DNA from: Anaerolineae bacterium
GTDB taxonomy: Bacteria > Chloroflexota > Anaerolineae > DRVO01
Assembly (NCBI GenBank): GCA_013178015.1
Contig: JABLXR010000027.1
Coordinates: 1 to 64,000, forward strand
Direction: 5' to 3'
Length of the DNA: 64,000 nucleotides
Shown: positions 41,969 to 49,589 of the stretch, in pieces
Numbering within the stretch: the first letter of the stretch is position 1
Layout of the letters: each line of letters starts with the position of its first letter
Notes under the pieces: generated by a model
Told to the model about the DNA's origin: nothing
The model's database searches: none
The model's input: only the letters and a program-made list of their open reading frames with translations
Made by a program: the position numbers and the translations under genes

Positions 41969-42766
41969 CTAGCGCGCCCCCACCGCCTGCAGACAGGCTT
42001 GCATGTGACCGCGCGACTCGGCAGCGATGATGATGCACCGGTCCAGCGGGTAATCCTTTGCCCCAATGATCTCTAAGTCGAGCGGGCCGTTATAGCCGTT
42101 CTCGTGCAGGACCCGGATGTAACCTACCAGGTCTATGTCCCCCCGGCCGTTCGTCTGCATCTCGGGCTTGCCCGGGCTCTGCTGGCGGCCCTTGCAGTCC
42201 CGGATGTGAACGTGCTTCACCCGCGAGATCACCGCAGCGATGGCCTCCACCGGATTCTCGCCGGCGCGGTAGATATGCGAGGGGTCCATGTCTATGCCGA
42301 AGGCGGGGGAGTCAATGACCTGCATGGCACGAAGCGTGCTGGGAGTGTCATGGATGGCGGCGCCCACGTGGGCCTTGACGCAGAGAGTGACGCCGTACCT
42401 CTCGGCCATGCGGGAGAGCATGTTCAGGGACTCGATTACCTCCTTGACGCTCTCCTCATCGCCGGCCCTGCCCCCGGGGCCACAGTTGACGATGGGGATG
42501 CCCAACTCAACCGCCGCCTGGAAGGCGGTCTCCATCCGCTGGGGGTCCCGGGAGGGTTGCTCCATGGCGAGCAGTTCCAGGCCGTACTCCTGTGACAGGC
42601 GCCTGATCTCGGGGGCGATCTCCCGCCAGTGGTCCAGCACCAGGTGTTGGCTCATACCCTCGATGGCGGAGATCTCGATGCCGTCGTAGCCGCACAAGGC
42701 GACGTACTTGAAGGCGGTCTCCATGTCGTAGCCGCCGAAGAGGACCGAGTTGGCTCCCAGTTTCAT
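41969..42766 (-). CDS. sugar phosphate isomerase/epimerase (xylose isomerase-like TIM barrel)
   Basis: A 265-residue AP endonuclease-2/xylose isomerase-like barrel. Metal-site segments are visible: LELLAMEQ, IVNCGPGG, LCVKAHVGA, FGIDMDPSH, VKHVHIRDCKG and LDLEIIGA. This matches the inosose/hydroxypyruvate/ketohexose epimerase group. Several Gfo/Idh/MocA dehydrogenases lie within a few kilobases, the usual partners in inositol or keto-sugar catabolism, although they are not in one operon here. Confidence 0.9.
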   Translation of the reverse strand: MKLGANSVLFGGYDMETAFKYVALCGYDGIEISAIEGMSQHLVLDHWREIAPEIRRLSQEYGLELLAMEQPSRDPQRMETAFQAAVELGIPIVNCGPGGRAGDEESVKEVIESLNMLSRMAERYGVTLCVKAHVGAAIHDTPSTLRAMQVIDSPAFGIDMDPSHIYRAGENPVEAIAAVISRVKHVHIRDCKGRQQSPGKPEMQTNGRGDIDLVGYIRVLHENGYNGPLDLEIIGAKDYPLDRCIIIAAESRGHMQACLQAVGAR

Positions 42767-42883
42767 GCTATGCTCCTACGTTGCAGGTTGAGGCGCACCG
42801 ATGAGACCCCAGAGAGCGCCGAGACACCAGAGAAGGCTCACCCAGAGGATGGCTCTGTGCGGCGGAGTGCGCGGCCCGGCTGG

Positions 42884-43288
42884 TCACTCCGGCTCCACTG
42901 CAGCGACCACCCGCTGAGCCCGTTCCCGTAGCTCCTCGTCCCAAGTTACCAAGGGTAGGTCCAGCGTCTGCGCCACGGCGACGTAGCAGGCGTCGGCGCC
43001 GCGCAGCCTGAGATCGGCAGCCAGACGGGCGGCGATGTCGCCGAGCTCGCGGTCTACCGGCAGTAGGCTCAAGGTGCTGAGGCGAGACATTGCCTGGACT
43101 AAGGCCTGGGCCCCGGGACTGTCACCTGTCCGACGGCTGACGGCCCCAGAGACCTCCGCCAGCAGGATCACCGGCGCGACCATTGGCGTCCGCTGACGTT
43201 CCACGCGGCGGAACCACCGGTCGGTCGCCTGATGATACCTATCGTGGGCCAGGTGAAGGCTGATCCAGACGCATGCGTCCACCACCAT
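42884..43288 (-). CDS. vapC: PIN-domain RNase toxin, VapC-like
   Basis: A 134-residue PIN-domain protein. Acidic residues occur at the canonical places: VVDACVWIS (Asp4), LLAEVSGAV (Glu near 46), RGADACYVAVA (Asp near 97) and LVTWDEELRERA (Asp near 114). The ATG at 43288 overlaps the antitoxin stop (ATGA), so the longer in-frame ATG at 43345 is unlikely. VapC toxins cleave tRNA or rRNA and are neutralised by the co-encoded antitoxin. Confidence 0.92.
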   Translation of the reverse strand: MVVDACVWISLHLAHDRYHQATDRWFRRVERQRTPMVAPVILLAEVSGAVSRRTGDSPGAQALVQAMSRLSTLSLLPVDRELGDIAARLAADLRLRGADACYVAVAQTLDLPLVTWDEELRERAQRVVAAVEPE

Positions 43289-43548
43289 CAGAGCGCACCG
43301 CGGTCCTCGCGGATAGCCTCGACAGCCGACACGCCCTTTGGCCACTGCCGGCTGATCTCCTTCCCGATCCGGCGTAGCTCCTCCCAGGCGTCCCGGTCCC
43401 GCTCTTCAGCGTCCCGGCCGAACACGGGAACGATTCGAGCCACCGTCTCTCCGCGATAGGTGATCTCGACCTCCTGCTTCTGTTCTCGCACAAGACGGAT
43501 GATCTCACTCGCCCGCTGCTTGAGCTCTCTGACGCCCACAGACTCCAC
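43288..43548 (-). CDS. vapB: Phd/YefM-type antitoxin (VapB-like)
   Basis: An 86-residue protein with the Phd/YefM start (SVGVRELKQRASEIIRLVREQKQEVEITYRGETVARIVPV), the DNA-binding and dimer part, and a charged C-terminal tail that would wrap the toxin. The GTG at 43548 has GGAGG 8 bases upstream. Translational coupling with the PIN-domain gene defines a type II toxin-antitoxin operon, probably autoregulated. Confidence 0.92.
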   Translation of the reverse strand: MESVGVRELKQRASEIIRLVREQKQEVEITYRGETVARIVPVFGRDAEERDRDAWEELRRIGKEISRQWPKGVSAVEAIREDRGAL

Positions 43549-43750
43549 CGTACAGCCTCCTCACAGATCGGCGATGCTGACGACTCGTATCGCCCGCCCT
43601 GTTGTGTGCTCATATGTGGGTACATTGTAGCATGGGCCAGGCCGGTGAGCCCAGGCAGCTCCTACACCCGCCAGCCTCAGGGCCGGTCCGTGTGGACGCA
43701 GTGGCGGCAATGACCTGCCGTGCCGCTTAGCCGTGCGTCACCTGGCGCCC

Positions 43751-44122
43751 TTAGGCCGCCGCCCTCCGGACGATGTCGGCGAGCTTGGCCTCGGTAGCCT
43801 CGTCGAGCGCGGTGAAGAACCAGGCAGATTCGATGAGAAGGTCCGACGCGCCTTCCTCGGGGGCGAGGTTCGCCTTCTCAGCGAGCCCGAACGTCATGTA
43901 GGTGTCGGCGCGGAAGAAGCAGATGACCCTTCCGTCCTTTGCGTACGCCGGCATGCCATACCACAACCTCGGCTCGAGCTCCGGCGCCGTCCGACGGATG
44001 AGAGCATGAAGGCGCTCTCCCATCTCGCGGTAGGGCGCCGGCATGGCGGCAATCTTCTCCAGAACTGCCGCCTCGCTGTCGGCTTTCGCCGCTCTCCTCC
44101 TATTGGCCTTCGTTTCAGACAT
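43751..44122 (-). CDS. DUF1801 (YdhG-like) family protein
   Basis: A 123-residue protein matching DUF1801: MGERLHALIRRTAPELEPRLWYGMPAYAKDGRVICFFRADTYMTFGL. The family has an iron-chaperone-like (frataxin-related) fold; the biochemical role is unsettled. The ATG at 44122 has GGAGGAAG upstream, preferable to the in-frame ATG at 44170. Confidence 0.9.
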   Translation of the reverse strand: MSETKANRRRAAKADSEAAVLEKIAAMPAPYREMGERLHALIRRTAPELEPRLWYGMPAYAKDGRVICFFRADTYMTFGLAEKANLAPEEGASDLLIESAWFFTALDEATEAKLADIVRRAAA

Positions 44123-44183
44123 GGCTGCTTCCTCCGTCAGAAAAGCCAACTTCTCCGGGCACCAGCGCAACGAACGAGGACCA

Positions 44184-44215
44184 CGCCGGGACCGCGCTGG
44201 CGCGGCCCCGCCGGA
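44184..44215 (-). terminator. GC-rich hairpin candidate after an oxidoreductase gene
   Basis: CCGCGC and GCGCGG (44192-44197/44200-44205) are extended by further pairing of the flanking cggga/ccccg bases, directly after the stop codon of the oxidoreductase gene at 44216. The loop is tight, so the exact pairing register is uncertain. Confidence 0.45.
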
Positions 44216-45208
44216 TTACTTCACGTAGACCACTGATTCTGTCTGGATAGACTCTATTGCCGCGGCCAACACCTTCTGCGCCGCCAGGCCGTCGGCACCA
44301 GAGCCGTCTATGTCCTCGGGGGCCACCCCCTCGGATACCTGTTCCAGGAAGCGGTGGATGCGGTTGATGAAGGTGTCCTCGAAGTCCCGCATGCCCCCGA
44401 AGATGGGGTTAGTGTAGACCCGCTTGACCAGGTCGCCCGCCGGGTACAGAGTCACCTCGTGGAACATGTCCTCGATAACGAAGCGACCCCTGGTGCCGGC
44501 TACCTCGCAGCGCTCCATGGGATGGCCGCGCTCGATGTCGTAGGAGCCAGTCAGGCCGCCGACTACGCCGTTCTTGAAGCGCAGGCTGAAGTGGGCCGTG
44601 GACCAGATCTGGCGTCCGGGAGCCTTGGTGGCGAAACACTGCACCGCCTCCACGTCGCCGCAGTAGTAGCGCATGATGTCCACCGTATGCGGGTGCAGGG
44701 CCTTGATCTGGAACCAGGGTGAGCTCTCCCGCGGGTTCATGATCCACATGCTCATGTTGACGAAGAGCAGGTGACCCAGCCGGCCCTCGTCCTGCCACTG
44801 CTTGGCCAGGAGGGCGGCCGGAGTGAAGCGGTGGTTAAGGTTCACGCCCAGGCACAGTCCCTTCTCCCTCGCCTTGGCCACCATCTCCTCGGCCGGCGGA
44901 ATCTCATTGCAGATGGGCTTCTCCACCAGCACGTGACATCCGGCGTCCAAAGCCTGCATGGTGGGCAGGTAGTGGTCGCTGCCGTACTCGTGGCCGCCGG
45001 TGGCGACACTCACCAAGTCAGGCTTGGCCTTGGCCAGCATGTCCTCGGCGTCGTAGTAGGCAGGCACGCCGTGGGTGACCGCGGCCTGGTCGGCGCGCTG
45101 GCGGTCTATGTCGCACACCGCCACCAGTTCGGCTAGCGGATCCTCTCGGTATATGCGGGCATGGCGGTTGCCGATGGGCCCCAGCCCGATGACGCCGACT
45201 CGCAGCAT
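44216..45208 (-). CDS. Gfo/Idh/MocA family NAD(P)-dependent oxidoreductase
   Basis: A 330-residue dehydrogenase. The N-terminal Rossmann domain has VGVIGLGPIGNRHARIY (4-20) and the catalytic-site motif VLVEKPICNE. The C-terminal domain includes LNHRFTPAALLAKQW, and HPHTVDIMRYY with the HxxD-type residues. Substrates are usually sugars, inositols or their lactones. It resembles the paralogue at 46278-47291 over its whole length (shared LNHRFTPAAL, ALHPH, LTGSYD), so the two are duplicates. The ATG at 45208 follows GGGAGAGA. Confidence 0.94.
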   Translation of the reverse strand: MLRVGVIGLGPIGNRHARIYREDPLAELVAVCDIDRQRADQAAVTHGVPAYYDAEDMLAKAKPDLVSVATGGHEYGSDHYLPTMQALDAGCHVLVEKPICNEIPPAEEMVAKAREKGLCLGVNLNHRFTPAALLAKQWQDEGRLGHLLFVNMSMWIMNPRESSPWFQIKALHPHTVDIMRYYCGDVEAVQCFATKAPGRQIWSTAHFSLRFKNGVVGGLTGSYDIERGHPMERCEVAGTRGRFVIEDMFHEVTLYPAGDLVKRVYTNPIFGGMRDFEDTFINRIHRFLEQVSEGVAPEDIDGSGADGLAAQKVLAAAIESIQTESVVYVK

Positions 45209-45250
45209 GGTTCTCTCTCCCAGCGAATCCGTAGTACGTGGGTTCAGTCT

Positions 45251-45379
45251 GCCACAGAGCCACGCAGACACGGAGTAGGGAATAGGGAACAGGTTGCCGG
45301 TCCCAGGGTGGAAACGCCAGGAGCGCGTTCCCTATCCCCTATAACCTATCACCTATCCCCTACTCCGTGGCTCTGTGGC
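45251..45379 (-). repeat. word-type inverted repeat, composite (CCACAGAG and AGTAGGGAATAGGG words)
   Basis: The left arm gccacagagccac...cacggagtagggaataggg pairs with the right arm ccctatcccc...ctactccgtggctctgtggc. Words from two families seen separately elsewhere are joined in one hairpin. It ends 12 bases from the stop codon of the sulfotransferase gene at 45391. Confidence 0.85.
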
Positions 45380-45390
45380 CGGTCCGGGTA

Positions 45391-46107
45391 TCAGACGTAG
45401 CCGTACTCCCTCATAGCCGGCTCCAAGAAGTCGAACCTGTGCACGCCCGTGCCCGAGCGCCACCGTCCTACGGCCTCCGGAAGCACCCGAATCTTGGCTA
45501 GCTTGATGCCCAGGTAGTCGCTCAGCCGCTGCAGGGTCTCGTCCTGCCGCAGTACGAAGTCCTCGAACCGCACGCTAAGCCAGTTCTCCGGCTTTGGCGT
45601 CGCCCTGACTAGATCGTCCTGATACTTCCAGGAGATGGCCCGGCGCCGGCGAATGTCATCCGTCTCCGGATACTCGACTCCAAAGCGGCGCAGATCGTCG
45701 GTGACGTGAGCACCCAGGATGCTGTCCCGCGGGTCGCGCACCCAGTGTATGTACTTGGCCTCCGGGAACATCCGCACGATCCACGGGAATACCAGGGTGG
45801 TCTCGGGGATCTTCCACCCCCTGTGCCGGGCATCGCTGGCCAGCACCGAACGCAGGTAGGACCGGATCAGGCCCGTGAACTCCTCCGGGATCTGCATCTC
45901 CGTCAGGGCGCTCCAGTCCCACTCCAAGCCGCCCTTCCACCGGACGTAGCGAGACATCACCCGGCAAGCCTCGTACATGTCCCAAGGGGGCAGAAGGTCT
46001 CCGGAGCGGTTCTGCGGCGTCCCCATGAAGACGCCGCTGGCGGCAAGCGTATGCGACATGGCCCGGGTCCCCCCGTGGCCACGACCGATGATGGTGATGA
46101 GGCTCAT
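45391..46107 (-). CDS. sulfotransferase family protein
   Basis: A 238-residue PAPS-dependent sulfotransferase-fold protein. The 5'-phosphosulfate loop is GRGHGGTRAMSHTL (7-20), and the 3'-phosphate site is YIHWVRDPRDSILGAHV (near 124-140), followed by VRFEDFVLRQDETLQRLSDYLGI, typical of the family C-terminal half. The acceptor is unknown. An upstream in-frame ATG at 46239 would lie inside the repeat element, so the ATG at 46107 is chosen. A sulfatase-fold gene lies two genes upstream. Confidence 0.85.
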   Translation of the reverse strand: MSLITIIGRGHGGTRAMSHTLAASGVFMGTPQNRSGDLLPPWDMYEACRVMSRYVRWKGGLEWDWSALTEMQIPEEFTGLIRSYLRSVLASDARHRGWKIPETTLVFPWIVRMFPEAKYIHWVRDPRDSILGAHVTDDLRRFGVEYPETDDIRRRRAISWKYQDDLVRATPKPENWLSVRFEDFVLRQDETLQRLSDYLGIKLAKIRVLPEAVGRWRSGTGVHRFDFLEPAMREYGYV

Positions 46108-46139
46108 GACGACATATCCATCGCAAGAATGTACCGGAC

Positions 46140-46280
46140 GAGTGGTGAGTGATACGTGATGCGTGATGCGTGATGCGTGATACGTGACGAGTGATGCGTG
46201 ACGAGTGACACTCAGATCCTGAGACTCATCACGTATCACGCATCACGTATCACGTATCACGTATCACTCGTCACGCATCA
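46140..46280 (-). repeat. word-type inverted repeat supplying a stop codon (TGATGCGTGATACG words)
   Basis: The left arm repeats gtgatgcgtgatgcgtgatacgtgacgagtga; the right arm repeats tcacgtatcacgcatcacgtatcac. The words match those at 40784 and 57658. The last bases (TCA, 46278-46280) are the TGA stop of the oxidoreductase gene. Confidence 0.88.
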
Positions 46281-47291
46281 CGCCAGTGTGACGACCGTCC
46301 CCTTCTCCCAGGACTCGATGATGGCCTCGATGATGGTCTGCACCTTGAGGGCGTCCTCGCCCGAAGCGTCTATCTCCTCCGGCCGAGCGCCTTCCAGGTT
46401 CTGCTCGATCCAGCGGCCGATGCGGCTGGCGAAGGTCTCACTGAAGCTCATCATGCCGCCCACGTAGTCGTAGGTGACCGTCTCCCGGGAGAAGCGGGGG
46501 TAGAAGGTTAGGTGCTCGCATGCGTCCAGAAGCACGAAGCGCGCCTCGGAACCCACCACCTCCAATGTCTCCAGCCCGTACGACCCCCCGGCGTCGTAGG
46601 AGCCAGTCAGGTGGCCGATGATGCCGTTTCGAAAAAGCAGGTTCACCTGCACGTTGGACCAGCAGACGCGGCGCCCATCCGGACCGTCCTGGCGCGGACC
46701 GCGCTTGAAGAAGGCCTGCACCCTCTCCACGTCGCCACCGAAGTAACGCATTACGTCCAGCGAATGCGGGTGCAGAGCGCGGATGTGGAACCAGGGCGAG
46801 GTCTCGTTCGGGTTGTTGATCCACATCTTCATGTTGATTATGTTGACTTCACCCAGCCGGCCCTCATCTACCCACTGCTTGGCCATGAGGGCGGCGGGAG
46901 TAAAGCGGTGGTTGAGGTTAATGCCGTAGCGCAAGCCTTTCTCCTTGGCCAAGGCCACCATCTGGCGGGCCTCGTCCAGGTCATTGGAGATAGGCTTCTC
47001 CCCCAGGACGGGGATGCCGGCGCCCAACAGCTGCATGGTGGGCCGGTAGTGATCGCCGCCGTTCTCCTTGCCCGCGGTGGTGACGCTAGCGATGTCTATC
47101 CTTAGCCCGCTGGCCAGCATGTCGTCCACGGAGTAGAAGGCGCGAGCGCCGTACTTCTCTGCGGCCCGATCGGCCCTGTCTTTGATGATGTCGCACACGG
47201 CGACGATATCGGTCTCGGGGTGCTTCTGGTACACTCCGGCATGGATGTTGCCGATGTTCCCCATGCCTACGATAGCCACGTTCAAAGCCAC
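46278..47291 (-). CDS. Gfo/Idh/MocA family oxidoreductase
   Basis: A 337-residue paralogue of the gene at 44216. It has VAIVGMGNIGNIHAGVY at the N-terminus, LGEKPISNDLDEA, LNHRFTPAALMAKQWVDEGRLGE, and HPHSLDVMRYFGGDVE. The GTG at 47291 has GGGAGGGAG before it; a TTG six bases further is possible. Substrate unknown; the pair probably acts on related sugars or cyclitols. Confidence 0.93.
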   Translation of the reverse strand: MALNVAIVGMGNIGNIHAGVYQKHPETDIVAVCDIIKDRADRAAEKYGARAFYSVDDMLASGLRIDIASVTTAGKENGGDHYRPTMQLLGAGIPVLGEKPISNDLDEARQMVALAKEKGLRYGINLNHRFTPAALMAKQWVDEGRLGEVNIINMKMWINNPNETSPWFHIRALHPHSLDVMRYFGGDVERVQAFFKRGPRQDGPDGRRVCWSNVQVNLLFRNGIIGHLTGSYDAGGSYGLETLEVVGSEARFVLLDACEHLTFYPRFSRETVTYDYVGGMMSFSETFASRIGRWIEQNLEGARPEEIDASGEDALKVQTIIEAIIESWEKGTVVTLA

Positions 47292-47319
47292 TTCTCCCTC
47301 CCAGATCGAACCAGATCTA

Positions 47320-47503
47320 ACCGCAGAGACCGCCGAGAGCGCAGGGAAGACAACAGGATGGAAGACGGCTGGACTGAACACAGTCCGAAGACCGGCACGG
47401 TATCTCACCTCTCCGGAGTCTGAGCCGTCGCCTTCTGCTCCTCCCCTCCTTCTCTCTCTGCGTCTTCTCGGCGTTCTCTGCGGCCTCTGCGGTGAATCCC
47501 TCC
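47320..47503 (-). repeat. word-type inverted repeat (ACCGCAGAGACCGCCGAGAG words)
   Basis: The left arm (accgcagagaccgccgagagcgcag) pairs with the right arm (ttctcggcgttctctgcggcctctgcggt). The right end is next to the stop codon of the gene at 47504. A single right-arm copy occurs at 7015-7060 and related words at 42805-42830. Confidence 0.8.
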
Positions 47504-48907
47504 CTACTTCCGAGCCTCGGCCTGGAGCTTGATCGCCTGGCGGACGCCGCCGATGTACAGCGTCTCGTAGGCCTGCTCCGACGTCTTGAAGGCTCCCACG
47601 CCCTCATGCCCATGCCAGTCGCCCTGGTGATGGATGGGATTAGGCAGTCCCGTTTCCTCCTCTCGCCGGGCGATATGCGCCTGCATGCGTGCGCGCAGGT
47701 ATTCCACCACCTCTGGCTCGCTGTCGGCCAGGTTCTCGTTCTCCTCGGGGTCCTGGATCAGGTTGTACAGCTCCACCGGTGGCTTGAAGTGGAAGTCCGG
47801 CTCCAGGGCCTCGATGAGCTTCCACTCCGGGGTGCGCCAACCGTGCTTGCGCATCCAGGTGCATTCGGTGAGGTAGATCTCGCTCTCGAAGGAGGGTTCC
47901 TCGCCGCGCACCAACTGCATCAGGCTTCGTCCGTCCATCTGGTAGTCGCCCGGGTCTATCTCGGCCAGCTCCAGTATGGTGGGCAGCAGGTCCTTGTGCT
48001 GGTTGTACCCTCCCACTCTCACGCCCGCCGGCACCTTGGCCGGGTAGCGGATGATGAGGGGTACGTGGAGAGTGGGATCGTAGAGCCCATGGTGATCGAA
48101 GTAGCACTCGTGGTCGTAGAGGGTCTCTCCGTGGTCGGAGTTGATGACCACGATGGTATCGTCCAGGATGCCCAGCGTCTCCAACTGGGTGAAGAGCGTC
48201 TGCATGCAGGCGTCCATGTAGGCCACGGCGCCGTCGTACTGGGCGATGACGTAGTCCTTGTCGGTGATGCCAGGCGGCATCCAGGAGGCGAAGAAGTCGC
48301 GGAAGGGCTTGAAGGACATCACCGGCTCCATGGACTTGTTGGCCGGGTCGGTCTCGTTGCCGTGGTAGAACATGCGCTCGTAGGGCTCGGGCGGCAGGTA
48401 GGGCGCGTGTGGATCCATGTGCCGCAGGAAGAGAAAGAAGGGCTTACGGGCCCGGGCCAGCCGTTCTAGCTCGGGCACGGTCACTTCGTTGAGGTTCTGA
48501 GCTTTGGGGCTGCGACCCTCCTCCCAACTCCCCCAACCGGCGAATTCGATGTACTTGTCGAAGTCGCGGGAGGCCGGGTTGCCCTTGAACCCGACCGAAG
48601 TGGTGTTGTAGCCGGCTTCCTTGCAGATCTGGGCCAGCGTCCTGGCCTCGGAACGCATAGCACCTTTGTGGCGCAGTGCTACCACCTGGGTGCCGAACGC
48701 GTCCCGTCCGGTGAACATATTGGCGTAGGCGCTGGTGGTGGGTATGTGGGCGCTGTAGGTGCGCTCGAAGAGGGCACCTCCCCGGGCGAACCGGTCAATG
48801 TGAGGAGTGGTGAGGCGGTGGTAGCCATAGCACGACATGTGATCGGCCCGGAGTGAGTCAATCCCGAATAGCACGATGTTGGGCTTGCGCCTGCGTCTGG
48901 TGGCCAT
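47504..48907 (-). CDS. sulfatase-fold (alkaline phosphatase superfamily) hydrolase lacking the Cys/Ser nucleophile motif
   Basis: A 467-residue enzyme of the sulfatase fold. Metal ligands are seen in FGIDSLRAD (Asp17) and INSDHGETLYDH, and the family tail includes HWR/EWK-type segments (RTPEWKLIEALEPD, LYNLIQDPEENENLAD). At the place of the C/S-x-P-S-R maturation motif the sequence is TTSAYANMFTG, so Thr57 (or Thr58) replaces the formylglycine precursor. Thr is the nucleophile in phosphoethanolamine and lipoteichoic-acid-type phosphotransferases. A phospho- rather than sulfo-ester role is therefore possible. No signal peptide is evident. Confidence 0.85.
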   Translation of the reverse strand: MATRRRRKPNIVLFGIDSLRADHMSCYGYHRLTTPHIDRFARGGALFERTYSAHIPTTSAYANMFTGRDAFGTQVVALRHKGAMRSEARTLAQICKEAGYNTTSVGFKGNPASRDFDKYIEFAGWGSWEEGRSPKAQNLNEVTVPELERLARARKPFFLFLRHMDPHAPYLPPEPYERMFYHGNETDPANKSMEPVMSFKPFRDFFASWMPPGITDKDYVIAQYDGAVAYMDACMQTLFTQLETLGILDDTIVVINSDHGETLYDHECYFDHHGLYDPTLHVPLIIRYPAKVPAGVRVGGYNQHKDLLPTILELAEIDPGDYQMDGRSLMQLVRGEEPSFESEIYLTECTWMRKHGWRTPEWKLIEALEPDFHFKPPVELYNLIQDPEENENLADSEPEVVEYLRARMQAHIARREEETGLPNPIHHQGDWHGHEGVGAFKTSEQAYETLYIGGVRQAIKLQAEARK

Positions 48908-49289
48908 GGTCTCCTCTTGCAGCTCTCTAGGCCGCGCGGACGTGGGTGGTCCAGGCAGGACCGTCGCCTCTGGCCGGCGCGGACACCTTTTGTGGCAGGT
49001 AGCGCGATTCTACCCCGCCAGGCCGCAGTTGCATAGTGTGAGCAGCGGCAGACGTTGCCGCAGAGTGCGTCACTGCTCAGCCGCGCGCTGAAGGGCGCTC
49101 TGGGACCATCCTTCGCGCCCAGCAGCCCAGCCGCAGTCCCTCAGGGCCAGGCACAGCCCGGCCGTGTCGGCGAGTGCCCTTTTGACAAGCTCAGAGCCTG
49201 GCGCAGGGGCAGGCTTCGCGCGCCCCGCGCTCCTCCACAGATTGACACTGCCACCTCGCCACCCTATAATCGGCCCCAGTTGAATACGC
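48908..49289. other. intergenic region upstream of the cobalamin riboswitch
   Basis: About 380 bases between the divergent sulfatase-fold gene and the riboswitch. A TTGACA-like box at 49240-49245 followed by TATAAT at 49265-49270 (17-19 base spacing) gives a clear sigma-70-type promoter for the B12 operon just upstream of the aptamer. No gene is supported. Confidence 0.6.
49240..49270 (+). promoter_or_regulatory. sigma-70-type promoter of the B12 operon
   Basis: A TTGACA box (49240-49245, in cagattgacactgcc) and a TATAAT box (49265-49270, in ccctataatcgg) are separated by 19 bases, about 20 bases upstream of the riboswitch P1 stem. Both hexamers match consensus exactly, rare in this high-GC sequence; the spacing is slightly long. 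Confidence 0.75.
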
Positions 49290-49411
49290 AGGCGATGGTG
49301 TCCTGAAGCCCGGACGCCAAGGCTTAATGGGGAAAGACCGGTGAAAGTCCGGCGCTGTCCCGCAACTGTAACCCCGATGTCGGGGGAGCCAGAACACCCG
49401 CCATCGCCCTG
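49290..49411 (+). ncRNA. cobalamin riboswitch (AdoCbl/B12 box)
   Basis: The core is unmistakable: GGGGAAAGACCGGTGAAAGT, then CCGGCGCTGTCCCGCAACTG and the downstream GGGGAGCCAGAACACCCGCC. P1 forms from caggcgatgg and ccatcgccctg. The riboswitch normally lowers expression of B12 synthesis or uptake genes when B12 is plentiful. It precedes a six-kilobase operon for two surface proteins and an ECF transporter. Confidence 0.97.
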
Positions 49412-49497
49412 CTTTCAGCACCTGCGTGGACAGGGGGCGGAAGCACGAGCAGGACGGCGACGCTCATCCAGCGCCTGAATCCTCCTCTCGATGCCCG

Positions 49498-49524
49498 CTG
49501 ACCCCGACCTCCCGTCGGGGTCAG
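49498..49524 (+). terminator. expression-platform hairpin of the cobalamin riboswitch
   Basis: An 11-bp perfect stem, ctgaccccgac/gtcggggtcag, with a 5-base loop lies about 90 bases after the aptamer and 65 bases before the first start codon. It could act as a regulated terminator or, paired alternatively, release the ribosome-binding site. The T-run expected of a classic terminator is weak. Confidence 0.6.
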
Positions 49525-49589
49525 GTGGTGTGTAGCCCCAACTTCGCGCCGATCGCGGAGCCGCAGGTATATCGCTGAGGAGGTACGCT

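Noticed and set aside
49301-49500. Possible small coding frames within the riboswitch region.
   Set aside because: The sequence is fully explained by the cobalamin aptamer and its expression platform.
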